Part shown: in pieces, positions 51,880-60,813 of the stretch
Numbering within the stretch: position 1 is the first letter of the stretch
Layout of the letters: every line of letters starts with the position of its first letter
Assembly: GCA_028682895.1 (NCBI GenBank)
Contig: JAJRAK010000052.1
Span: 32,525-96,524, forward strand
Reading direction: 5' to 3'
DNA: 64,000 nt
Origin: Methanomassiliicoccales archaeon
GTDB lineage: Archaea > Thermoplasmatota > Thermoplasmata > Methanomassiliicoccales > UBA472
The notes under the pieces: model-generated
What the model was told of the DNA's origin: nothing
Databases searched by the model: none
Seen by the model: the letters and a program-made list of their open reading frames with translations, nothing else
Program-made: the position numbers and the translations under genes

Positions 51880-53039
51880 GCGAGCCAATGGCGTGCAACG
51901 GGGACATGGCCATCGCCCTGGCCTGGAAGCAGATCGACCCTGATGTTGTGGCGGCATACCCGATCACACCCCAGACGATCATAGTGGAAGCGTTCTCGGA
52001 CTTCGTCGCCAACGGAGAGGTCAACACCGAGTACGTATGCGCCGAATCAGAGCACAGCGCCCTGACGATCTGCGTCGGAGCGTCCGCGGCAGGGGCCAGA
52101 GTAGCGACGGCCACCGCCTCTGCGGGTCTAGCGTTCATGTGGGAGATGCTGTACGTCTCCGCCTCGATGAGAGTACCGATAATAATGGCCGTGGCCAACC
52201 GCACTCTCAGCGGACCGATCAACATCCATTGCGATCACAGCGACGCCATGGGAGGACGCGACTCTGGCTGGCTGCAAATGTTCGGTGAGAACGTGCAGGA
52301 GGCGTACGACAACACGCTGATCGCCTTCCGCATCGCCGAGGACATGCGCGTACGCTTGCCCATCATGACCTGCATAGACGGGTTCATCATCACCCACGCC
52401 CTAGAGCGCTTCGAGATACTGGATGATGACGTGGCCAAGAAATATGTAGGACCGTTCCAGCCTCTGAGACCGCTGCTGGACATCAAGAACCCGACGACCT
52501 ATGGACCCCTGGCCATGCCTGACTACTATTACGAGCTGAAATATCAGGTCCAGGCATCGATGGATGCCGCGGTCGGAGTGGCCAGGGAAGCAATGGCCGA
52601 CTTCGCCAAGATATCTGGAAGGAAGTACGACCTGGTAGAGGGGTACCGCACCGAGGACGCTGAGTACGTCATGGTGGCCATGGGTTCCACCGCAGGGACG
52701 ATGCGCTTTGTGGTGGACCAGCTGAGAGCCCGGGGCAAGAAGGTCGGCGCCGTGAAGGTGCGACTGTTCCGCCCGTTCCCGGCGGCAGATATGGCCAAGT
52801 TCCTGGAAGGGAAGAAGGGCGTTGCCGTCATGGACAGGGCCATGAGCCCTGGGACCGGCTCCCCACTGTACATGGACGTGCTGGAATCGGTCTCTCGCCT
52901 GAAGAGCCCGCCCCGCGTGAGCAACTACGTTTACGGGCTGGGAGGAAGGGACCTGATCCCCGAACAGCTGACAACGGTGTTCGAGGAAGTAATGGCCGGA
53001 AAGGGAGAGCGCGTAAACTTCATGGGGGTGAGGAAGTGA
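51876..53039 (+). CDS. porA: Pyruvate:ferredoxin oxidoreductase, alpha subunit
   Basis: A 387-residue subunit that builds the substrate side of the active site. MACNGDMAIALAWKQIDPDVVAAYPITPQT has the family's YPITPQT motif, and ATASAGLAFMWEMLYVSASMR and GPINIHCDHSDAM follow. The frame is open upstream through porD, but ATG 51876 overlaps the porD stop and gives the conserved start. It could also be read as the 2-oxoisovalerate enzyme; pyruvate is favoured by the adjacent PEP synthase. Confidence 0.92.
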   Translation: MSEPMACNGDMAIALAWKQIDPDVVAAYPITPQTIIVEAFSDFVANGEVNTEYVCAESEHSALTICVGASAAGARVATATASAGLAFMWEMLYVSASMRVPIIMAVANRTLSGPINIHCDHSDAMGGRDSGWLQMFGENVQEAYDNTLIAFRIAEDMRVRLPIMTCIDGFIITHALERFEILDDDVAKKYVGPFQPLRPLLDIKNPTTYGPLAMPDYYYELKYQVQASMDAAVGVAREAMADFAKISGRKYDLVEGYRTEDAEYVMVAMGSTAGTMRFVVDQLRARGKKVGAVKVRLFRPFPAADMAKFLEGKKGVAVMDRAMSPGTGSPLYMDVLESVSRLKSPPRVSNYVYGLGGRDLIPEQLTTVFEEVMAGKGERVNFMGVRK

Positions 53040-53974
53040 ACCTAAAGGAGCTGAGCCACAGCGAGGAGCGCCTTGTCGAGGGACACCGCCTCTGCGCCGG
53101 GTGCGCGGAGCCGATCATCGCCCGCCAAGTATTGATGGGCACGGACAAACCGGTCGTCGTGGCCAACGCCACCGGATGCTTCGAGGTATCGACATCCAAC
53201 TACCCGTTCACGTCCTGGAACGTCCCGTGGATACACACCGCCTTCGAGAACGCCCCCGCCGCCATGAGCGGAGTGGAAGCGGCGTATAACTCATTGAAGC
53301 GCCAGGGGAAGCTGGACCAGGAGATCAAGTTCGTTGCCTTCGGAGGCGACGGCGCCACGTACGACATCGGATTCCAATCGTTGTCCGGCGCCATCGAGAG
53401 AGGGCATGACTTCCTCTACGTCTGCTTCAACAACGAGGCGTACATGAACACCGGCATCCAGAGGAGCGGGGCTACCCCCAGGGGAGCATCTACCACCACC
53501 TGCCCGTCCGGTACCTGCATACCGGGGAAGAAGGAGTTCCCCAAGGACCTGACCCGGATCATCATCGCCCACGACCTTCCGTACGCCGCCCAGGCGTCAC
53601 CGCACAACTGGAAGGACCTGATACAGAAGTCCCACAAGGCCTTCGAGATACATGGACCGAAGTTCATCAATGTGATATCTCCATGCCCCCGCGGCTGGAG
53701 ACATGATGGGTCGCAGACCATCGCCATGTCTAAACTGGCGGTGGAGACCTGCGTCTGGCCTCTGTACGAGTACGAGCAGGGCACCTGGAGATTGACCGGT
53801 GAATCGCTGCGCATCGCCGAGGGCTCCAAGGAGAAGAAGCCTGTATCGGAGTGGCTGGCCTCCCAAGGCCGGTTCAAGCACCTGATGAAGGGCAAGTTCA
53901 CCTCGGTGGCCGATGAGGTCCAGCAGGGCGTGGACCAAAAATGGGCCTCGCTGCAGAAGCTCTGCCAGATGTAA
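53036..53974 (+). CDS. porB: Pyruvate:ferredoxin oxidoreductase, beta subunit
   Basis: The 312-residue TPP-binding subunit. The motif GGDGATYDIGFQSLSGA (about residues 102-118) with FNNEAYMNTGIQRS is the thiamine-pyrophosphate site, and the cysteines of GHRLCAGCAEP and C-terminal half can hold the third cluster. GTG start overlapping the porA stop. Last gene of the operon. Confidence 0.94.
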   Translation: MNLKELSHSEERLVEGHRLCAGCAEPIIARQVLMGTDKPVVVANATGCFEVSTSNYPFTSWNVPWIHTAFENAPAAMSGVEAAYNSLKRQGKLDQEIKFVAFGGDGATYDIGFQSLSGAIERGHDFLYVCFNNEAYMNTGIQRSGATPRGASTTTCPSGTCIPGKKEFPKDLTRIIIAHDLPYAAQASPHNWKDLIQKSHKAFEIHGPKFINVISPCPRGWRHDGSQTIAMSKLAVETCVWPLYEYEQGTWRLTGESLRIAEGSKEKKPVSEWLASQGRFKHLMKGKFTSVADEVQQGVDQKWASLQKLCQM

Positions 53975-53983
53975 AGAAAACCC

Positions 53984-54007
53984 TTTCCTTTTCACTCTTT
54001 TTCTTTT
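53984..54007 (+). terminator. T-rich terminator of porGDAB
   Basis: Just after the porB stop comes a tract with four T-runs (CCTTTCCTTTTCACTCTTTTTCTTTT-like, 53984-54007), lying across the 3' end of the convergent radical SAM gene. Confidence 0.5.
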
Positions 54008-54699
54008 GAGCTTGCACAACGTATGCCGAAGAACTTGTCCCAGGCCGCCTCCGCCTCGCGCTTGCTCAGCTGGTGGGACGGGTCGCAAAGCTCTGGATTG
54101 TTCAGGTAAACGTGATCGGGGCATATCTCGCGACATAGCTGAGCTATGTCATCCATCTCGTCCAGGTTCTCCCGGACCAATGTGACCTGGATCCGGAAGG
54201 AACCGGGAAAACGATCTCGGGCCTCCTTCATACCTTGGATGATATCGGAATGACGGATGGACGGATGCGGTCTGTTCACCTGTTGGAACGTATCATCGCT
54301 GGCAGCGTCCAGCTTGGCGATGATGATGTCAAAGACGCCCAGCTCCTCTATGATCCCTGGCTCGAGCAACAGGGAGCAGTTGGTGAGCAGCGCCACCTTC
54401 TTGGGTGCGGCCTCCTTTATCTTCCTTGCGACCGCGAAGATGTTGGTGGCCAGGAGCGGTTCCCCCGTCCCTTTGAACATGACGCCGCAGCACTCGTCGC
54501 GGTAGAGGCACTCTCCCATCTGTTCCAGGATAAGGTCGTCATCGATGAACGTCGCCCTCTCGAGAAGTACCATACCGTTCTGGCCTAACCTGCAATAGAT
54601 GCAGTTGAAGTTGCATGCCTTGGGGTGCCTGCCGATAGGGTCCACAGCGATGGCCTTTCCCATGCACGGGGAGCTTATCGGCCCATAGACAATCTTCAT
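53992..54699 (-). CDS. Radical SAM protein (COG0731-like)
   Basis: A 235-residue radical SAM enzyme. It starts MKIVYGPISSPCMGKAIAVD, followed by CNFNCIYC (C-x3-C-x2-C) that holds the 4Fe-4S cluster, then FKGTGEPLLATN and TNCSLLL. The opening is shared with the wybutosine-related COG0731 group, but it lacks the flavodoxin domain of TYW1, so the reaction is unknown. The frame extends to 54723, but the family starts at Met 54699. Confidence 0.82.
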   Translation of the reverse strand: MKIVYGPISSPCMGKAIAVDPIGRHPKACNFNCIYCRLGQNGMVLLERATFIDDDLILEQMGECLYRDECCGVMFKGTGEPLLATNIFAVARKIKEAAPKKVALLTNCSLLLEPGIIEELGVFDIIIAKLDAASDDTFQQVNRPHPSIRHSDIIQGMKEARDRFPGSFRIQVTLVRENLDEMDDIAQLCREICPDHVYLNNPELCDPSHQLSKREAEAAWDKFFGIRCASSKEKE

Positions 54700-54756
54700 G
54701 AACGCATTCCTTACATGCGACACTAGGGAAGAAAATAGGACTTAAATGTTTGCAGG

Positions 54757-54981
54757 TCAGGCGACCTCGGAATCCTCCAGGAACTCGTTCCACAGCTGGA
54801 GCGTTTCCCTAGCCTCCTCCTCGTCCACCTTCTGGATGGCGAAACCGGCATGGATGATCACGTACTCGCCCACCTTGGCGTCGACCATCGATATGTTGGT
54901 CCTCTTGACGGCGCCGCCGAAGTCGACCTCGGCCTCGTCACCGTTTATAGACAGGATCTTTGCTGGCATAGCTAGGCACAT
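54757..54981 (-). CDS. hypC: Hydrogenase maturation chaperone HypC
   Basis: A 74-residue HypC/HupF protein that helps assemble the Fe(CN)2CO centre of NiFe hydrogenases. The start MCLAMPAKI has the essential Cys2 exposed after Met removal, which fixes the start at 54981 over an ATG three codons upstream. The OB-like body and the later VIIHAGFAIQKVDEEEA are normal. It is the only hydrogenase maturation gene in the window and lies five bases after the NAC gene. Confidence 0.94.
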   Translation of the reverse strand: MCLAMPAKILSINGDEAEVDFGGAVKRTNISMVDAKVGEYVIIHAGFAIQKVDEEEARETLQLWNEFLEDSEVA

Positions 54982-54986
54982 GGCTC

Positions 54987-55385
54987 TCACCCGGACATGA
55001 TCTTCAATATGGCCTCTGCCGGCTGCCCGTCACAGTCCTTCAATGCCTGGGCGGCCTTCTCTTTCGACGCCCCGGTCTGGGACATCACGAGCTGGACATC
55101 CTCTTCTGGAATATCGGATGATGCTTCCTTTAAGTCGTGCCTGGGGCGAACCTCTGCATCCCCGACGACCTGGTAGGTTTTCTGTCCCTGCATAGTTATG
55201 CAGGCGACCTCCGCACCCTTGATCACGTACTCCTTATCGGCGGTCCTGATGATGACCTCTTCCACGCCCTGCATATCCTCCTGGGAGATGCCCATGCGTT
55301 TCATGGCCTGCTTCATCTGGCGGGGATTGACCCCCCTACCCATTCCTGGCATCATGGTCTCATCCGACGGATTATTGCTGCCCAT
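54987..55385 (-). CDS. nac: Nascent polypeptide-associated complex protein, archaeal
   Basis: A 132-residue ribosome-associated chaperone. The NAC domain (about residues 36-85; VEEVIIRTADKEYVIKGAEV and TYQVVGDAE) and a C-terminal UBA domain (about 95-132; VQLVMSQTGASKEKAAQALKD) are both clear. The first residues are rich in Met and Gly, and the start could be one of several Met. Transcribed ahead of hypC, with which it has no known functional link. Confidence 0.93.
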   Translation of the reverse strand: MGSNNPSDETMMPGMGRGVNPRQMKQAMKRMGISQEDMQGVEEVIIRTADKEYVIKGAEVACITMQGQKTYQVVGDAEVRPRHDLKEASSDIPEEDVQLVMSQTGASKEKAAQALKDCDGQPAEAILKIMSG

Positions 55386-55418
55386 ATAAAAATGGTTTGT
55401 AATCTGCCACCCTTTTTC

Positions 55419-56096
55419 TCAGAACAATGTTGCCTGCTGCGCCTTGACCGGGGTCACCATCAAAGGGTCATCGGCCTTGGAATCGTTCACCATGTCCGAT
55501 ACAGGGTACATATCCAGTTCCGTGGACGGGTATGGTGTGAGCATCGACATGACCATGTCCTCCGAGAGAGGTCCGTCGGCCAGCCATTCCCCTTCCATGG
55601 ACCGTCGAAGGATGACCGGCATGCGGTCATGTACTGGTCTCAGGACATCGTTGGACGTCGTGGTCAGAATGGAGCATGTGATCAGGTCCTTACCATCGCC
55701 CTTCCAGATATCATAGATCCCGGCCATGGCGAAGAGCGGGCTGTCCTTGATGTGTATGTAAAAAGGGCGCTTCTTCACGCCGACCTTCTGCCACTCATAG
55801 AAACCTGTGGCCGGCACCATGCACCTCTGCGCACTGAGGATGTGCTTGAACATCGGCTTCTCCAAGGCCGTCTCGGAGCGGATGTTAATCAGCTTCAGTC
55901 CGAAGTCCTCCCCCTTGGCCCAACTGGGCACCATCCCCCAGCGCATCCATCTGACCGTGTTCTGCTTTTCCTTGACCACGACGGGGATGTCCTGGAAGGG
56001 GGATATGTTATAGCGTGGCTTGATGGCCATGTCCTCAGCTATGCCGAACCTGGTAGAGAAACCGTATACGAGGCCGAGCGAGAAACGGCCGCACAT
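55419..56096 (-). CDS. SRAP/HMCES-type abasic-site shield protein
   Basis: A 225-residue SRAP protein of the YedK/HMCES family, which crosslinks to abasic sites in single-stranded DNA through Cys2. MCGRFSLG gives Cys2, PRYNISP the conserved Asn, ATGFYEWQ the Glu and PVHDRMPVIL the His. The start is set at 56096 by the need for Cys2; the open frame has two more codons upstream. Confidence 0.93.
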   Translation of the reverse strand: MCGRFSLGLVYGFSTRFGIAEDMAIKPRYNISPFQDIPVVVKEKQNTVRWMRWGMVPSWAKGEDFGLKLINIRSETALEKPMFKHILSAQRCMVPATGFYEWQKVGVKKRPFYIHIKDSPLFAMAGIYDIWKGDGKDLITCSILTTTSNDVLRPVHDRMPVILRRSMEGEWLADGPLSEDMVMSMLTPYPSTELDMYPVSDMVNDSKADDPLMVTPVKAQQATLF

Positions 56097-56121
56097 GCTC
56101 ATAATATAGAAAGGAGAGGGG

Positions 56122-56153
56122 AAAAAGGTTATTGAGAAAAAGGTTTGAAAAGG
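56122..56153 (-). terminator. T-rich terminator of the first glutamine synthetase gene
   Basis: On the minus strand the sequence after the glnA stop reads CCCCTTTTCAAACCTTTTTCTCAATAACCTTTTT in outline: three T-runs of four to five bases at 56122-56153. Confidence 0.5.
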
Positions 56154-56157
56154 GGGT

Positions 56158-57501
56158 TCAAAGCACCTTGAAGTACCGTGCGATCTCCCAGTCGGTCACA
56201 TACTTGCGGTACTCGTCCCACTCCATGCGCTTTATGTGCAGGTAATGGTTGAATATGTGCTCGCCCAGCGCCTCCTTCATGACCTTGCTCTCGGCCATGA
56301 CGTCCAAGGCTTCGCCGAGGTTCATGGGAAGGTCGACGATCTTGTTCTTGCGGCGCGTCTCGGCATCCATGTGGTAGATGTCCTTCTCGCAGGGCTCCCC
56401 GGGGTCGATTTTGTTCTTGATGCCGTCCAGACCGGCAGCGAGCATGACCGCGAACTGCAGGTAGGGGTTGCCTGCCGGATCGGGGTTCCTCTGCTCCACA
56501 CGAGTCCTCATGCCGCGACCGGCGGGCACCCTGAGCAGGGCGCTGCGGTTCATGTTGGCCCAGGAGATGTAGCATGGAGCTTCATATCCGGGCACCAACC
56601 GCTTGTAGGAGTTGACGTAGGAGGCTAGGATGGCGCAGTTCTCCCTGGCATGGGCCAGCAGTCCGCCCATGTAGTTCATGGCCATGCCGCTCAGCTGCCA
56701 CTTTCCATCGGGGTCGTAGAAGGCGTTCTTGTCCTTTGACGACAGCGACTGGTGCACATGCATCCCGGAGCCGTTCTGACCGAACAGGGGCTTGGGCATG
56801 AAGCTGGCGTGCAGCCCATACTTCATGGCGATGCACTTGACACCGAACTTCAAGGTGAGCATGCGGTCGGCCATGATCAGGGCGTCCTGGTAGCGCAGGT
56901 CTATCTCGAGCTGGCCGGGGGCCACCTCGTGGTGCGCTGCCTCCATATCGTAGCCAAGCTCATCGAACGCCAGGACCATCTCCTTGCGGGCGATCTCGCC
57001 CTTGTCCTGAGGCATGAGGTCGAAGTATCCGCCGGCATCGGCCGGGATCGGGACCGGCGCCCCGTTCACCATGGGGAACATGAAGAACTCGAACTCGGGA
57101 CCTACGTTGAAGTCATAGCCCAGCTCCTTGACCTTGGCCACCATCTTCTCCAAGGCATAGCGGGGGTCTCCCTTGAAGCGGTTGCCGCTGTGGTCGGAGA
57201 TAGTGCACATGAACCGGGCGGTCTTGACGTTCGAGTCCATCCATGGGTAGATCTGGAAGGAGTCGAGTATGGGGTTCGCCCTCATGTCCGACTCCTCTAT
57301 GGTGGCGTATCCCAGGATGGAGGAGCCGTCCATGAACACACCGTCATCGATCACGTTCTCGATCCTGGTCGTAGGGATCGAGACGCTCTTAACAGTCCCC
57401 AGTATGTCGGAGAACTGCATCTCGATGAACTTCACGTTCTTCTGTTTGACTTCCTTAAGGATCTTCTCCTTAGTTTCGTAAATATCCTTTTTGGGTGCCA
57501 C
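56158..57501 (-). CDS. glnA: Glutamine synthetase, type I (first copy)
   Basis: Makes glutamine from glutamate, ammonia and ATP. About 447 residues from GTG 57501. The metal- and ATP-site motifs are all present: MDGSSILG, VGPEFEFFMF, HHEVAPGQLEID, NGSGMHVHQS and the late RVEQRNPDPAGNPY. It is shorter than the second copy and lacks its inserted segment, resembling the GSI-alpha type. A TATA-like CAATATATTATT lies 15-25 bases upstream on this strand, so GTG 57501 is close to the transcript start; an ATG-initiated frame to 57555 overlaps that box. Confidence 0.93.
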   Translation of the reverse strand: MAPKKDIYETKEKILKEVKQKNVKFIEMQFSDILGTVKSVSIPTTRIENVIDDGVFMDGSSILGYATIEESDMRANPILDSFQIYPWMDSNVKTARFMCTISDHSGNRFKGDPRYALEKMVAKVKELGYDFNVGPEFEFFMFPMVNGAPVPIPADAGGYFDLMPQDKGEIARKEMVLAFDELGYDMEAAHHEVAPGQLEIDLRYQDALIMADRMLTLKFGVKCIAMKYGLHASFMPKPLFGQNGSGMHVHQSLSSKDKNAFYDPDGKWQLSGMAMNYMGGLLAHARENCAILASYVNSYKRLVPGYEAPCYISWANMNRSALLRVPAGRGMRTRVEQRNPDPAGNPYLQFAVMLAAGLDGIKNKIDPGEPCEKDIYHMDAETRRKNKIVDLPMNLGEALDVMAESKVMKEALGEHIFNHYLHIKRMEWDEYRKYVTDWEIARYFKVL

Positions 57502-57569
57502 GGCCAATGGTAATAATATATTGTTTTTAAAGCTTTCTGTATCCGAAATATACAATTTATAATGTTTTT

Positions 57570-57584
57570 TTACATCATATGTAC
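57570..57584. promoter_or_regulatory. Putative operator of the first glnA (TTAC-N7-GTAC)
   Basis: TTAC ATCATAT GTAC at 57570-57584, an imperfect inverted repeat about 70 bases before the glnA start. A matching TTAC-N7-GTAA lies upstream of the second glutamine synthetase gene. Binding by the nearby Lrp-type protein is a guess. Confidence 0.4.
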
Positions 57585-57651
57585 ATTAAAATGCCCTTTT
57601 ATTGAATAAATGGACACCTAATGTTGTAAATGGTGCTCGAATATTACCCGA

Positions 57652-58830
57652 TCATCCATCATCCAGACCGATGCGTTTGAGCACTTTAGATATGAGAACG
57701 CCACCTTCCACAGCTGTTGGCGTCCCTCCTGTGGCGAAACCTGCTTTTCCCCCACCCCTACCCCCGAACTCAGAAAGGACGTCGTTGAGGACTGAAACAC
57801 AATCGATGCTCTGGTCGGGGGACCGAGCGATCACCAGGTACGACCTGTCGTCCTCAGACACCAGGATGGCGATCGAGCTTGCACTGGAAGTGATGCTAGT
57901 GGCCTTGTCCATCAGCAGCTTTCGGTCGATGCCATTGAAGTGGGCGGAGTATATGCTGATACCTTTGATGACGTTCGGTTCGAGGGACCCTAGCATCACC
58001 TTGGAGCATTGTTTCAATGATTCGATGGCCTTGGAGCGCTCGGACTCCCGGTTCTCGAAGGCCACACGGAAGTCCTGGGGGTTTGAACCCAATCTCTCGG
58101 ACGCCCTGAGCATCTCCACCGCATAACTGGCCGACGACCTCGCCGCATCCTCCCCTACCTGGAACTCTATCTCCCAATCACCTGTTGGTTTAGCAGAGGT
58201 GAACTTGGTGATCATCAGGAAACCTATCTCCATGGTATTGCGGACGTGCACACCGGTGCAGGCCGCCTCATCGTAATCGCCAATGCTTATGACCCGCACG
58301 CTGTCCCCGTGTATCCTGTCCAGCTTGATGCGTGTCCTTGAACTGTCCACACAATCCTTGGAAAAGACCTCGGCCCTGACCTCCAGCCCTTGGAAGATCA
58401 GACCGTTGACCTCCTGGAGAGCGTCCTTGATCAGGTCCCAATCGATGTTCCCCTTGATCATCAAAGATCTCTTCTCCGGGGTCAGTGATATCTTCACCAG
58501 TTCGATCTCGCTCCGCTTAGAGAGAGCGGAGAAAAGCATGTGCTCTCCGGTGTGGGACCGCATGAGCTCGTACCTTCGCCCCCAATCCACATAGCACTGG
58601 ACGACCTGCCCGACGCGGAACATATGACCGGGCACCTTATGCTCGATACCGTCCTTGAGCCGGGAATCCTCGACCATCAGCCCATCGATGGTCCCATGGT
58701 CCTTGTCCTGACCTCCGCCCCCTGGATAGAACGCAGTGCGGTCCAGGGATACCCATTCCCCTTCCACATGATCGACGCGGGCCTCGAACCCGGCCGTGTA
58801 GGGATCTTCGTGGTAGAGCTTCAGGGTCAT
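57652..58830 (-). CDS. Alanyl-tRNA editing protein AlaX with DHHA1 domain
   Basis: A 392-residue trans-editing factor that deacylates mischarged alanyl-tRNA synthetase products such as Ser-tRNA(Ala). TAFYPGGGGQDKDHG and the zinc-binding HTGEHML (His-x3-His) with ACTGVHV (Cys and His) form the editing site. The C-terminal half, ending with GRGGGKAGFATGG, is the DHHA1 domain, so this is the long AlaX form. Start at ATG 58830; the frame to 58890 is not conserved-looking. It stands between the two glutamine synthetase genes. Confidence 0.9.
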   Translation of the reverse strand: MTLKLYHEDPYTAGFEARVDHVEGEWVSLDRTAFYPGGGGQDKDHGTIDGLMVEDSRLKDGIEHKVPGHMFRVGQVVQCYVDWGRRYELMRSHTGEHMLFSALSKRSEIELVKISLTPEKRSLMIKGNIDWDLIKDALQEVNGLIFQGLEVRAEVFSKDCVDSSRTRIKLDRIHGDSVRVISIGDYDEAACTGVHVRNTMEIGFLMITKFTSAKPTGDWEIEFQVGEDAARSSASYAVEMLRASERLGSNPQDFRVAFENRESERSKAIESLKQCSKVMLGSLEPNVIKGISIYSAHFNGIDRKLLMDKATSITSSASSIAILVSEDDRSYLVIARSPDQSIDCVSVLNDVLSEFGGRGGGKAGFATGGTPTAVEGGVLISKVLKRIGLDDG

Positions 58831-59141
58831 GATTCGGAAACGTCGCTTCCATCTAAAAAGGTAATCGCATGATGGGGGATGATGGAACAAATATAATCAT
58901 GCCAATTTATTTCCAATCTGTCAAAATTTTATACAATTGAATAGCTTAATGATTATTTACTGTACATGTAACTAACATCAAAAGATTTAATTATACATTT
59001 ATCTATTAGCGCATTTCGTTGAATATGAGACGCCGTCTTGAGGAGACCTTGAAGGGCTCGGAAGGACGGAAGATGGTCGGTCGTTCTCCGTTCAACAGAA
59101 ATATGCCCAGAAAAAATGGCTGTGTGAGCGAGGTAATCAAA
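58831..59141. other. Intergenic region and leader of the second glnA
   Basis: 311 bases, very rich in A+T from 58890 to 59010. They hold TTAC-N7-GTAA (58957-58971), a TATA-like TTAATTATACATTTATC (58986-59002), and then about 130 bases in the glnA frame that are open from ATG 59019. If the start is ATG 59142, the leader is over 100 bases, which is long for this genome, so an upstream start or a regulated leader should be considered. Confidence 0.45.
58957..58971. promoter_or_regulatory. Putative operator of the second glnA (TTAC-N7-GTAA)
   Basis: TTAC TGTACAT GTAA at 58957-58971, an inverted repeat whose centre also contains TGTACA and ACATGT palindromes. It is about 20-30 bases upstream of the TATA-like sequence and matches the repeat before the other glutamine synthetase gene. 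Confidence 0.42.
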
Positions 59142-60605
59142 ATGGTGACGGCAACCCGAGAGGCCAATGCGCCTAAGAAGGATGGAAAAGGACGGATAGA
59201 CGAAGTGCTAAAGATGTGCGCATCGGACAAGGTGAAGATGGTAGACTTCAAGTTCGTCGACATGCCTGGAACCCTGCAGCACGTCTCGATACCTGCGAAC
59301 AAGCTCAGCGATAGCCAGTTCACAGAAGGACATGGTTTTGACGGATCCAGCATCAGGGGGTTCGCCCAGATCAACGAGAGCGATATGATCCTCCTACCTG
59401 ATGCCATGACAGCGATCATGGACCCGGTCGACAAGATACCGACCCTCTCGATCATCTGCGATGTCGCGGACCCTGAGACCGGCAAGAGGTATTCCAGGGA
59501 CCCTAGGTACATCGCGCAGAAGGCCGAGGAGTACTTGAAGGGCACCGGGATCGCTGACACTGCCTACTTCGGACCTGAGCTGGAGTTCTTCGTGTTCGAT
59601 TCAGTGAGCTTTGACCAGAACCAGAACTCAGGATACTACTACATCGATTCTGACGAAGGAATTTGGAACTCCGGTGCCAACGGCAAGCCGAACCTGGCAC
59701 ACCGTCCTAGGAACAAGGAAGGCTATTTCCCTGTCCCGCCTGTAGATACCCTGCAGGACTTCCGCTCGGAGTGCGTCATGAAGCTGATGGACTCCGGGAT
59801 AGACTGCGAGGTGCATCATCACGAGGTGGCCACCGCGGGTCAGTGCGAGATAGGCATGCGCTTCCAGACCCCTACCAAGATGGCCGACAACGTCATGATG
59901 TACAAGTATATCCTGAAGAACACCGCCAAGGAGCATGGCAAGACGCTTACCTTCATGCCCAAGCCCCTGTTCAACGACAACGGGACGGGCATGCATGTCC
60001 ACCAGAGCCTGGGGAAGAACGGTGACAACGTGTTCTTTGACAAGGACGGTTATGCCCTGCTCAGCGAGACCGCCATGTACTACATCGGCGGATTGCTGTA
60101 CCACGCACCATCGCTCCTAGCGCTTACCAACCCTTCGACCAACTCGTACCGCCGGCTGGTCCCGGGCTTCGAGGCGCCGGTCAACCTGGTGTATTCCAAG
60201 AGGAACCGCAGTGCGGCCATCAGGATACCGGTCTATTCCAAGAGCCCCAAGAGCAAGAGGATAGAGTTCCGGCCTCCGGACGCCACCTGCAATCCATACC
60301 TGGCCTTCTCGGCCATGCTGATGGCCGGTCTGGATGGTATAAAGAAAAAGATCCACCCGGGCGAACCTCACGACATGGACCTGTTCGAACTGTCCAAGGA
60401 GGAGCAGAAGAGCATCAAGACGGTCCCGGGCAGCCTGGAAAAGGTACTGGAGACCTTGGAGAGCGACCACGACTATCTGCTCCAGGGAGGAGTGTTCAGC
60501 AAGGACCTGCTGGAGACCTGGATCGACTACAAGCGCCACAAGGAGAACGATGCGATACGTCTACGTCCGCACCCATACGAGTACTTCCTGTACTACGATG
60601 CATAA
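59142..60605 (+). CDS. glnA: Glutamine synthetase, type I with insert (second copy)
   Basis: A 487-residue GS from ATG 59142, with GAGGT at 59129-59133 upstream. VKMVDFKFVDMPGTLQHVSIP, GFDGSSIRGF, FGPELEFFVFD, HHHEVATAGQCEIG, NGTGMHVHQS and RIEFRPPDATCNPY follow. The extra segment around residues 165-200 and the ending resemble the bacterial GSI-beta type. At the place of the adenylylated Tyr of enteric GS (NLYDLPPEE) it reads DLFELSKEE, with Phe in place of Tyr, so adenylylation control is absent. The frame is open back to ATG 59019, which would add 41 residues. Confidence 0.9.
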   Translation: MVTATREANAPKKDGKGRIDEVLKMCASDKVKMVDFKFVDMPGTLQHVSIPANKLSDSQFTEGHGFDGSSIRGFAQINESDMILLPDAMTAIMDPVDKIPTLSIICDVADPETGKRYSRDPRYIAQKAEEYLKGTGIADTAYFGPELEFFVFDSVSFDQNQNSGYYYIDSDEGIWNSGANGKPNLAHRPRNKEGYFPVPPVDTLQDFRSECVMKLMDSGIDCEVHHHEVATAGQCEIGMRFQTPTKMADNVMMYKYILKNTAKEHGKTLTFMPKPLFNDNGTGMHVHQSLGKNGDNVFFDKDGYALLSETAMYYIGGLLYHAPSLLALTNPSTNSYRRLVPGFEAPVNLVYSKRNRSAAIRIPVYSKSPKSKRIEFRPPDATCNPYLAFSAMLMAGLDGIKKKIHPGEPHDMDLFELSKEEQKSIKTVPGSLEKVLETLESDHDYLLQGGVFSKDLLETWIDYKRHKENDAIRLRPHPYEYFLYYDA

Positions 60606-60781
60606 GGAGACGGCCCTCTCCAGCAAACCACTTCCATTTCATTTTCCATTTTTTGGGGATGCGTTGTGGCAATGTTCTCAAAAGCATACCTGTACCATCG
60701 AAGGAGCCACATCAAAATTGGAGGTTTTTCCATAGACATTTGGACAACACTATATCAATTTGAAAATGCATATATCTAATG

Positions 60782-60790
60782 AAATATATC
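60782..60790 (+). promoter_or_regulatory. TATA box of the Lrp-type regulator gene
   Basis: AAATATATC at 60782-60790, centred 28 bases before ATG 60814, predicts leaderless transcription. A second ATATATCTAA lies at 60769-60778. Confidence 0.5.
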
Positions 60791-60813
60791 TGACCGCTCA
60801 GCGGGGCTCTTTG

